NCBI GenBank assembly: GCA_041737835.1
Contig: JBGSQY010000040.1
Length of the DNA: 64,000 nt
Direction: 5' to 3' (one strand)
Source of the DNA: Bythopirellula sp041737835
GTDB lineage: Bacteria; Planctomycetota; Planctomycetia; Pirellulales; Lacipirellulaceae
This document shows, one piece after another, positions 51,562 through 59,155 of this stretch (position 1 is its first letter; every line of letters begins with the position of its first letter). Both the position numbers and the translations under genes were made by a program. Below the pieces are notes generated by a model. The model was given only the letters and a program-made list of their open reading frames with translations, made no database searches and was not told the origin of the DNA.

Positions 51562-53214
51562 ATGAAGATGACGACAAGTTGGTTCGGCCGTTTGTTGACG
51601 GTCGCATTCTTATGCTGCATTGCCATGGAGTGCGCGCGGGCCCAGTACAATGCCCCCGCTACGTACTACAATTCCGCGACTGGCACGGGTGCAACCCTTA
51701 AGACCCAATTGCAATCGATTGTCAGCAGCATGACGGGCATCAATTATGGCGATGCCCGTTACTCTGCAGCGATTACGGATCAGGATCCGAATAACTTGTC
51801 GAACATCCTCTTGATCTATAACCGAGCCTCGGTCTCGAATGTCTGGGACGGCGGCGCGACCTTCAATCGCGAGCATATTTGGCCTGTGTCCAGATTGGGC
51901 GTAAGTGCTCCTGGCAATAGCACGACAAATATCGCCACTGATCAATTCAATCTTCGACCAGCTAACCCAAGCATCAACTCTTCACGTAGCAATGATCCCT
52001 TCGGCATGGATACGACGACAGGCAATCATGGAGCCGTCGGTTCCTATTACTATCCCGGGGATGCCGATGCCGGTGACGTCGCCCGCGCACAGTTCTACAT
52101 GGCTACGCGTTACAGCAACTTATCCTTAACCGATTCGTTCCCAGCTGGCACTCAAATGGGGGACTTATCATCGCTGGTGAACTACCATTTCCGCGACGTG
52201 CCGGATGATTTCGAGCGACGCCGCAATCATGCGATTTACGGCTTAGCCGGCGAAAACAGCCCGGCAATTGCCAATGCATATCGCCAACAAAACCGCAATC
52301 CTTACGTCGATCACCCTGAGTACGTTTGGTCGATTTTTGTCGATCAACAGAATGATTCGCAGGTCTATCTTGGCGGGTCGCCCAGCAGCGATGGCAGTTC
52401 GACGCTCGATCTGAATTTGGGATCGGTGCTGGTGGGTGCAGCGGTCCCTGCGGCTCAAAACGTAACGCTGAATAAGTCTGGTCTCGACGGTACTTATTAT
52501 GAAGTCACGGCTTCAGGCACTGCCACTTCCTCGGTGAGCGGTCGCTACAACGCTTTTCCCGTGCTCACCTCGGGCACAAGCAGTAAAAACCTTTCCGTTG
52601 GTTTGAACACTAACACGGTGGCCGCTGGTCTGCGTTCAGGATCAGTAAGCATTAACAATCTCGACATCACGACCGAAGGTGGTGCCGGGCGCGGTGCGAA
52701 CGACGGCAACGACACCATCAATGTTTCTTTGAACGTGTTGGATCACGCGAATCCCTCGTTCTCGCTGGCTGGCGACATCAATACTCTCAGCATCGATTTG
52801 GGAACAGTCTTTGTCGGCAGTTCGATGCCCAGCTTCCAATTCGATGTTGCCAACCTTGCTAACACATTAGGTTTTACGGCCGACTTGGAACTCGACGGCA
52901 TTTTTGCCAGCGGTGACTCATCGGTTTTGATGACCGATCTGACGACCTTTGCGGGTGTCGCGGCGCTCGAAGCCGGTCTGAGCAACGTCTACACCGCGAC
53001 CATGTCGACTGCGAGTATCGGGAGTTTTTCCGCTACTTATACCCTGGAATTCTCAGACGAGGATTTGGCGGGAGCTATCGGTCTGGGCGATCTGACTTTG
53101 AATCTTTTCGGCTCGGTGGTGATTCCTGAACCGACGGGTTTGCTTTTGATCAGTTTCGCATGCTCGATCGGCCTCGTAGCACGGCCACGCAAGGCTTCAA
53201 TCCCAGGCTGTTAA
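51562..53214 (+). CDS. Secreted endonuclease I paralogue with PEP-CTERM tail, no dockerin-like motif
   Basis: A 550-residue protein with signal peptide (LLTVAFLCCIAMECARAQ) and the same endonuclease I domain as the product at 48055, with the catalytic His again at about residue 105 in NREHIWPVSRLG and DQFNLRPANPSINS following. The two share the choice-of-anchor and second beta domains nearly block for block. It lacks the calcium-loop segment of its paralogue: after LGDLTLNLFGSVV it goes straight into IPEPTGLLLISFACSIGLVARPRK. The gene is 21 bases after the lamin-tail gene. Duplication followed by loss, or gain by the paralogue, explains the difference. A secreted DNase/RNase. Confidence 0.9.
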   Translation: MKMTTSWFGRLLTVAFLCCIAMECARAQYNAPATYYNSATGTGATLKTQLQSIVSSMTGINYGDARYSAAITDQDPNNLSNILLIYNRASVSNVWDGGATFNREHIWPVSRLGVSAPGNSTTNIATDQFNLRPANPSINSSRSNDPFGMDTTTGNHGAVGSYYYPGDADAGDVARAQFYMATRYSNLSLTDSFPAGTQMGDLSSLVNYHFRDVPDDFERRRNHAIYGLAGENSPAIANAYRQQNRNPYVDHPEYVWSIFVDQQNDSQVYLGGSPSSDGSSTLDLNLGSVLVGAAVPAAQNVTLNKSGLDGTYYEVTASGTATSSVSGRYNAFPVLTSGTSSKNLSVGLNTNTVAAGLRSGSVSINNLDITTEGGAGRGANDGNDTINVSLNVLDHANPSFSLAGDINTLSIDLGTVFVGSSMPSFQFDVANLANTLGFTADLELDGIFASGDSSVLMTDLTTFAGVAALEAGLSNVYTATMSTASIGSFSATYTLEFSDEDLAGAIGLGDLTLNLFGSVVIPEPTGLLLISFACSIGLVARPRKASIPGC

Positions 53215-53505
53215 TACTAGGATTGAGATGGATGATCTTACGGATTTACGAGGACAAGATGTGGCTGTTTTAAAGCCATTTCCGGTCTACTTGCGTCTTC
53301 TACCTATAGTAGATGAAGAATCAGCAAATCTTCGGAAAAAACAGCAGACAACACTTGTCAGGGCTGATAGGATGGAAGAACTTAGATGCGACAAGGGAGG
53401 CCGTCGTGCTGTCTGCTTAAGTTTTTAATTTCAGGGGTCAGGCAGCCGCGGCGTTGGGCATTTTTCACGAAATTGTGACCCCGACTTTCAACAGGAGACG
53501 AGCTA
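53215..53505. other. Intergenic region with a GGGGTCA/TGACCCC repeat
   Basis: No gene is supported in these 291 bases; a 66-codon ORF within lacks protein-like composition. It contains the inverted pair AGCAGACAACAC (53343-53354) and GTGCTGTCTGCT (53406-53417), and the repeat at 53434-53482. A ribosome-binding site AGGAGACGAG precedes the next ATG. Confidence 0.5.
53434..53482. repeat. GGGGTCA...TGACCCC inverted repeat
   Basis: Outer arms GGGGTCA (53434-53440) and TGACCCC (53476-53482) form a 7-bp stem, with AT-rich TTTTTCACGAAATTGTGA inside. Similar GGGGTCA/TGACCCC hairpins are dispersed repeats in many bacteria. Confidence 0.6.
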
Positions 53506-54228
53506 ATGAGTATCCGAAAATTTTCCTTCATCTTTAGCGCGGTAGCGCTCTGCGCGCTGACTGCCTCGATTGCTAACGCGGCAATCATTGCTGGTTGGGA
53601 TCAAAACAGTAACGCCAACCCTCTTGCCCCTACGGGCTTCGGCTTTGAAGCTGCCGACTTTCCTCAAGCCAATGATCATGGCCCTGCAGCAGGTGGTTAC
53701 ACTCTTGCTGATTTTGATAGCACCGTCGATGGAAATGGCATTTACACCTTAGTTCAATCATTTGCTGGTTCGACCGTCAATGATCTTGCAGGCGCTGGTT
53801 CCGGTGGTTCTTTTTCGTTCGTTGGCCCGACAAATAATGGTGCCAAGTCTGTGTTCGCCGTACCAACCACTGGTTTCTATGACATCACTGTCTCATGGGC
53901 ACAACGTGGCACTTCGACCGGTTACAATAGCCGAGTGTTTGAATACTCGACCGATGGTGGTTCAAGCTGGACTGACGTCGGTGCCTACGCTGGTTCCGCA
54001 GGAGCACTTGGATCGTCGTTTACGACCGTATCAATCGATCTGAGCAGTGTGCTTGATCTTCGCAATAACCCGGATGCGATGTTTCGTATTACTTACAGTG
54101 GAGCTTCGAGCAGCAGCGGCAACAATCGCTGGGACAACTTCTATGTCCAAGGCACCGAAATCCCCGAACCAGCTACACTTGGTTTGGCCTTCGTTTGCTT
54201 GGGTGGTTTGTTGATTCGTCGCAAGTAA
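53506..54228 (+). CDS. PEP-CTERM exported protein
   Basis: A 240-residue protein: signal peptide (FSFIFSAVALCALTASIANA), a beta-rich body with WDQNSNANPLAPTGFGFEA at its start and SVDLSSVLDLRNNPD-like repeats near the end, and a PEP-CTERM tail IPEPATLGLAFVCLGGLLIRRK. The body contains FSFVGPTNNGAKSV and VSWAQRGTSTGYNS, resembling the choice-of-anchor/PEP-CTERM lectin-like folds found in many planctomycete surface proteins. A bidirectional terminator separates it from the convergent xdhC gene. Function is unknown. Confidence 0.8.
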   Translation: MSIRKFSFIFSAVALCALTASIANAAIIAGWDQNSNANPLAPTGFGFEAADFPQANDHGPAAGGYTLADFDSTVDGNGIYTLVQSFAGSTVNDLAGAGSGGSFSFVGPTNNGAKSVFAVPTTGFYDITVSWAQRGTSTGYNSRVFEYSTDGGSSWTDVGAYAGSAGALGSSFTTVSIDLSSVLDLRNNPDAMFRITYSGASSSSGNNRWDNFYVQGTEIPEPATLGLAFVCLGGLLIRRK

Positions 54229-54258
54229 TCTTGCTTGCTTGAAAATTTGAAAACGACT

Positions 54259-54296
54259 AACGCCCAGGGATTGCCATCCCTGGGCGTTATTTTTTT
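54259..54296. terminator. Bidirectional terminator between convergent genes
   Basis: A perfect 13-bp stem AACGCCCAGGGAT / ATCCCTGGGCGTT (54259-54288) with loop TGCC, followed on the plus strand by a T-rich run. It lies 30 bases after the PEP-CTERM stop and overlaps the stop of xdhC at its right edge. Confidence 0.9.
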
Positions 54297-55101
54297 ATGC
54301 TCGTGAATCCCGCCAAGCATCGCGTTTTTGAATGAGTTGAGCCACCACGCTCACGGCGATCTCGCCCGGCTGATTCGTGCCCAGCGGCAAGCCGATCGGG
54401 CAATGAAACGCTTCGGCCTGCTCGGCTGAGAACCCCTCGGCGCGAAGCTCGCGCACTAGCACGCCGCGTTTTGCCTTGCTGCCGATCACACCCAGATAGG
54501 GAAACCTGCGGCCTTGGCGGAAAATTTCGGCCAGCACGGGGCGATCCGTCGCGTGGCCCATGGTCATGCAGAGCACAAAAGCATCGCTCGGTAGTGCTGC
54601 CACTTGAGCGGGCAGGTCCGCCGTGCAAATCTTGGTGAGCCGTTCGCGATCGGGAATTTTGGCAAGCCACTCCTCACGGGAATCGATGCACGTGGATTGG
54701 CAATCAAGCTGCCCCAGGCATTGCACAACGGCGTGAGCGACGTGCCCCGCACCGAAGATCACGACCCGCCAATCGCAATGGTTGTAGGCCTCAAAAAAGA
54801 GCTTCACAACGCCACCGCAGGTCATGCCGACGTCACGCTGCAAATTCCATTCGACCAATTGATGGGGCACGATTTCAATGACCGGTTGTGTAAGCATGCT
54901 TTGAGCGTGCTGAATGGCCTTGAATTCAACTTTGCCGCCGCCGACGGTCCCCGAATGCAATCCCGCCGCCGTCACCAACATCTTGCTGCCGGTGTCCTGC
55001 GGGGTACTGCCCACGGCATCGACCATGGTGACGCTCACGAACGGCGTACCGCTGGCTGCGAGTTCGGCGAGACGTTCGACGTAACCGTGAGGGGAAGACA
55101 T
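54295..55101 (-). CDS. xdhC: Xanthine dehydrogenase accessory protein XdhC
   Basis: A 268-residue protein from the ATG at 55101 (upstream codons are not family-like). Residues near 20-120 match the XdhC/CoxI domain (AELAASGTPFVSVTMVDAVGSTPQDTG), and a Rossmann segment VVIFGAGHVAHAVVQCLGQLD is at about residue 100. XdhC binds the molybdenum cofactor and assists its sulfuration and insertion into xanthine dehydrogenase. It is the last gene of the minus-strand operon xdhA-xdhB-xdhC, 66 bases after xdhB. It may also serve the XdhD-type enzyme encoded at 28516-31206, which has no accessory gene of this type nearby. Confidence 0.92.
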   Translation of the reverse strand: MSSPHGYVERLAELAASGTPFVSVTMVDAVGSTPQDTGSKMLVTAAGLHSGTVGGGKVEFKAIQHAQSMLTQPVIEIVPHQLVEWNLQRDVGMTCGGVVKLFFEAYNHCDWRVVIFGAGHVAHAVVQCLGQLDCQSTCIDSREEWLAKIPDRERLTKICTADLPAQVAALPSDAFVLCMTMGHATDRPVLAEIFRQGRRFPYLGVIGSKAKRGVLVRELRAEGFSAEQAEAFHCPIGLPLGTNQPGEIAVSVVAQLIQKRDAWRDSRA

Positions 55102-55167
55102 GGAAGAATTACGGAATTCGGATTGCAGATTTCGGAATAAAACTGGCACAAAGCGAGTTGAATCAAC

Positions 55168-57504
55168 TCAACCAACATTCGCGGGTTCGGTTTTTGACGT
55201 GAGTGTCGTCATCACTCGCAGGAGTTCCTCGCCCGTGGCCGGCAGCATCAAATCATTTTCGGCTTTGCCATTAATATAAGATAGGGCATTCTTTGCCGCG
55301 GCCCACACAGCCAAGGCCATCATCAATGGCGGCTCGCCCACGGCTTTGCTGCTCGCAACATTGTGTGTGTTATCGGCGTTGGGAAATAAATCAAGATTGA
55401 ACACAGCTGGAATGTCAGTAATGGCCGGAATCTTGTACGTCGTTGGCGAATGTGAGAGCAGTTCCCCACGATCGTTGTAAACAAGGCACTCGTTCGTAAC
55501 CCAACCCATGCCTTGGATATAACCACCGATGATTTGACCGCGATCGATGCCGGGATTAATGGATTCGCCGATGTCGATCAGCAGGTCCGACCGCAGCACA
55601 CGCATCTCACCGGTCAAGCGGTCGATGACCACCTCGGCCACTGCCGCTCCTTGGGTGAAATAGAAAAAAGGCGTCCCGCGGCCCGTTTCGCGATTGAAGT
55701 CGATGCCGGGTGTAGCGAAAAATCCGCGTGCCCCCAGATCAACCCGGTCACGACGCGCATCATCACAAAGCTGCCCAAAGGGGACACGCACGCGCGACTG
55801 GCGGTCGTCGTAAACGTGCCCGTCTTCAAAGCAAATATGCTCCGGCGAAGCGACCAACCCCGATTCGCTATCTGCCAAATGTTCGGCGGCGAAGTTTCGT
55901 AAGCGTGCTTTGATTTCCTGACAGGCAATCACCGCCGCGGCACCGTTGAGATCGGTGCTGGCCGAGGCGGCGGTTGGCGACGTGTTGATGTTCTTCTCGG
56001 TGCTGGTCGCCATCACGATCACGCAGCTCGGGTCGATGGCAAATTCATCGGCGACGAGTTGTTTGATTTTGACGTTAACCCCTTGGCCCATTTCCGTGGC
56101 ACCCGTGGAAACTTGCACGGTTCCATCGGTATAGATATTCACGAGGGCATTCCCCTGGTTAAGGAACTTCGTCGTGAACGAAATGCCAAATTTGATTCCC
56201 GTGAGGGCCAGGCCGCGAACTTGAAGTCGTGACTTCAAGTTGAATTCTTCGATTTCCGTCCGACGAGCTTTGTATGCTGATGTTTCCGCGAGCTTGGTGA
56301 AAATCTCGGGAAGATGATTTTTGTCGACGACTTGCCCATAAGGCGTGACGTTACGACTTTCCACGCCATAAACATTGGCCTGCCGCACTTCGAGGGAATC
56401 CATCCCCAAGTATTGGGCGATCGATTCGAGCACATTCTCTGTGACGGCCATCCCTTGAGGCCCACCAAAACCACGAAAAGCCGTATTGGAAGGCAAGTTT
56501 GTAAAGCAAATCTTGCCGGTGAACTCCGCATTTGGAAAATAATAACAGTTATCGGCGTGTAAGAGTGATCGTTCCATCACCGAAGGGGAGAGGTCGGTGG
56601 TTGCTCCGCCATTGGAGAAGAACTCATACCGCACGGCCAGCACTTGGCCCGCGTCGTTGAAACCAACTTCCCAGCGGGTGAGATATTCGTGCCGTTTACC
56701 CGTGACGCACATGTCGTCATCTTTGTTGTAGATGACTCGTGCCGAGCGGCCGGTCTTCTGCGCGACAAGCGCAGCCATAATCGCAGGGATCGATGCTTGA
56801 GATTCCTTGCCCCCGAAGGCTCCTCCCATGCGTTTACAGATACAAACCACTTGGTGTTGCCCCAATCCAAGAACCTCGGCGACAACGGCCTGAATCTCAG
56901 TGGGATTCTGTGTCGAGGAGTGAACGACAATCTGTCCCTGTTCACCGGGATAAGCAACCGCCGCTTGTGATTCGAGATAAAACTGTTCCTGGCCGCCGCT
57001 AGTGAACGTGCCGGACAAGCGATGCTGTGCGGCTGCAAGATTCTCATCAACTTTGCCTCGCGCGATGCGGCGAATAGGACCGAGGAAGCGGTTTTCGCGA
57101 ATCGCTTGCTCGATGGTAAGAATGGCTGGCTTCGCTTCGCATTCAATTTTTATGGCGCGACGAGCCTGTGCGAGTGCCTCGGGAGTTTCCGCGGCCACCA
57201 CAACCACCGGCTGGCCGACATACAAAACTTCGCCTTCAGCCAAAAACGGGTCGTCGGCAACGATCAGTCCAAAAATATTGTGCCCACCCACATCCGCGGC
57301 CGTGTAGCAACCAACCACCCCGGGAATTGCAAGTGCCTGTTTATAATCGACGCTCAGTAGTTTACCGCTGGCAATGGGACTGCCCACAAAGCCGACGTGC
57401 AGCTCCCCCGCGACTTGGGGTAAGTCGTCGATAAAGAGCGCACGTCCCGTGACATGGCTCGGTGCCGCGTCATGAGGCAATGATCGTCCAACGGATGGGG
57501 GCAT
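55168..57504 (-). CDS. xdhB: Xanthine dehydrogenase molybdopterin-binding subunit XdhB
   Basis: A 778-residue large subunit. It starts directly with VTGRALFIDDLP, the a/b hammerhead domain, and contains the molybdenum-site motifs GGAFGGKESQAS, AFRGFGGPQGM and AVGEPPLMMALAV, the last holding the catalytic glutamate near residue 730. It oxidises hypoxanthine and xanthine to urate, together with the XdhA subunit. The gene is 15 bases after xdhA and before xdhC on the same strand. It lacks the Fe-S domain fused in the XdhD-type protein of this window, so the two enzymes are of different subfamilies. Confidence 0.93.
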   Translation of the reverse strand: MPPSVGRSLPHDAAPSHVTGRALFIDDLPQVAGELHVGFVGSPIASGKLLSVDYKQALAIPGVVGCYTAADVGGHNIFGLIVADDPFLAEGEVLYVGQPVVVVAAETPEALAQARRAIKIECEAKPAILTIEQAIRENRFLGPIRRIARGKVDENLAAAQHRLSGTFTSGGQEQFYLESQAAVAYPGEQGQIVVHSSTQNPTEIQAVVAEVLGLGQHQVVCICKRMGGAFGGKESQASIPAIMAALVAQKTGRSARVIYNKDDDMCVTGKRHEYLTRWEVGFNDAGQVLAVRYEFFSNGGATTDLSPSVMERSLLHADNCYYFPNAEFTGKICFTNLPSNTAFRGFGGPQGMAVTENVLESIAQYLGMDSLEVRQANVYGVESRNVTPYGQVVDKNHLPEIFTKLAETSAYKARRTEIEEFNLKSRLQVRGLALTGIKFGISFTTKFLNQGNALVNIYTDGTVQVSTGATEMGQGVNVKIKQLVADEFAIDPSCVIVMATSTEKNINTSPTAASASTDLNGAAAVIACQEIKARLRNFAAEHLADSESGLVASPEHICFEDGHVYDDRQSRVRVPFGQLCDDARRDRVDLGARGFFATPGIDFNRETGRGTPFFYFTQGAAVAEVVIDRLTGEMRVLRSDLLIDIGESINPGIDRGQIIGGYIQGMGWVTNECLVYNDRGELLSHSPTTYKIPAITDIPAVFNLDLFPNADNTHNVASSKAVGEPPLMMALAVWAAAKNALSYINGKAENDLMLPATGEELLRVMTTLTSKTEPANVG

Positions 57505-57519
57505 GGCAGCTTCGATCCT

Positions 57520-58953
57520 CTAAACCAACACGGCGTCTGGTTGATTCTCTAAAAAGAATTTTACCAAAATGTTGCGCGTCAGTTGCCAGCGGTAATCGGC
57601 CGAACCTCGGACATCGCCGATTGGCGTGACCTCACCGACGGCAATTTCACCGGCTTCACGCATGGTGTCCTCAGTAAATTCTCGACCTACGAGAAATGTT
57701 TCGGTGGCTCGCGCGCGGAGGACAATTGGGCCGACAGCACCAAAAGCGATTGCGGCCTGCGCGATCTTGCTGCCTTCTATTCGCAATTTGATCGCCGCGG
57801 TAAACGAAGAGATATCCAAATCTTTGCGCCGCGAAATCTTATAAAGTCCGAGCAAATCAGTAGCCTCGGGTAGGGGCACGGTGATCTTGGTCAGCAGTTC
57901 TCCCGGTTGAAGATCGAACTTTTTATAGCCCTGATAAAAATTGTTGATATTCACCGTTCGCTTACCGGTAGTGGATGACAGCTCAAGCTCGGCCTCCATC
58001 ACGTGCAAAAATGGCAACGAATCGGCAATCGGCGAAGCGTTGATGAGATTTCCACCCATCGTGCCGACGTTACGAATCTGAGGCGCACCAAATACGTTAA
58101 GCACACGATGAAACTCGGGCACAAGATCGCGATAAGCAGCTTCGACGGCAGTCCACGACGCGCGGGCACCGATCACTAACTTGCCATCAACAAGTTCGAC
58201 ATGAGCGAGCTCATCCAGGCGATTCAGATCGATCAATTGATCTGGCAGTTGCAGACCTTTATTCACACGAACACCAATATCGGTGGCGCCGGAAACGATC
58301 ATCGCTTGAGGATTGTCAGCCAAACATTGAAGTGCCATCGCCAGCTGTTGGGGACAACGAATCGAGCGGTGCTGACCATCGCTGAGCACAAGATCATCGT
58401 GTTCGTGTTTCGCAAAATCGGCCAGCAGTGGGGCAGGGGGGTAGAGTTCCGCCAAGCGGTCTTGCTGTTCGTTGCCGACGGATAAACCGGCTTCAATAAT
58501 CGCCGTGTAACCCGTGCAGCGGCAGAGATTACCCGTCAGCCCATACTTCAAACTTTCGGTGTGCATTCCGCAATCATTTTCGCTCATGCCGGTCATGGTC
58601 ATGACAAAGCCGGGCGTGCAAAACCCGCACTGCGAACCATTGCAGTCGATCATCGCCTGCTGAATGCTGCTTAACTCACCTGACTTGGCCACGCCTTCGA
58701 TTGTCACAATATGCGTGCAATCGAGTTGGAACAAAAACTGAATGCAGGAATCCACGGCGAGATATCGAAGGCCTTGCTCGGTCGGTCGGCCGACCAGCAC
58801 CGTGCATGCTCCGCAATCCCCTTCGCTGCAGACGATTTTTGTGCCGATAAGTGCTAGCCGGCGGCGGAGAAAATCGGAGAGCGACAGTCTCGCCTCACTG
58901 CCGCGAATCTCACGTCGGATACCGTTGATATAGATTAACGCATAATCCCGCAT
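57520..58953 (-). CDS. xdhA: Xanthine dehydrogenase Fe-S/FAD subunit XdhA
   Basis: A 477-residue protein from the ATG at 58953. Residues 1-80 form a plant-type [2Fe-2S] domain (CSEGDCGACTVL), residues about 90-160 the second cluster (CGFCTPGFV, CRCTGYT). The remainder is an FAD domain of the CO dehydrogenase/xanthine dehydrogenase type with SGATDIGVRVNKG and GGNLINASPIADSLP. It passes electrons from the molybdenum subunit to NAD+ or another acceptor. It is the first gene of the operon xdhA-xdhB-xdhC; the upstream gene (GH97) is on the same strand 200 bases away. Confidence 0.93.
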   Translation of the reverse strand: MRDYALIYINGIRREIRGSEARLSLSDFLRRRLALIGTKIVCSEGDCGACTVLVGRPTEQGLRYLAVDSCIQFLFQLDCTHIVTIEGVAKSGELSSIQQAMIDCNGSQCGFCTPGFVMTMTGMSENDCGMHTESLKYGLTGNLCRCTGYTAIIEAGLSVGNEQQDRLAELYPPAPLLADFAKHEHDDLVLSDGQHRSIRCPQQLAMALQCLADNPQAMIVSGATDIGVRVNKGLQLPDQLIDLNRLDELAHVELVDGKLVIGARASWTAVEAAYRDLVPEFHRVLNVFGAPQIRNVGTMGGNLINASPIADSLPFLHVMEAELELSSTTGKRTVNINNFYQGYKKFDLQPGELLTKITVPLPEATDLLGLYKISRRKDLDISSFTAAIKLRIEGSKIAQAAIAFGAVGPIVLRARATETFLVGREFTEDTMREAGEIAVGEVTPIGDVRGSADYRWQLTRNILVKFFLENQPDAVLV

Positions 58954-59155
58954 GGGCTCGCTTTGTTTCGCAAGAGAGATCGTTTGACCTGCCGTTGGCG
59001 GAACGGCCGAGAAACTGCGTTTCTTCACAGTTTGTTAATCTCTAACTTAATTTCGGTGCGAATTCTAAGCCAGACCGTCTCGCCCGAATTATTGAGGCCA
59101 GACTGCGTAATTGCCGAAATCAGCGAAATTCCGGAGCGTGCGGGTTGGGCAGCAC

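Noticed and set aside
53228..53428. 66-codon ORF in the spacer before the last PEP-CTERM gene
   Set aside because: No ribosome-binding site of note, charged low-complexity translation, and the segment contains inverted repeats.
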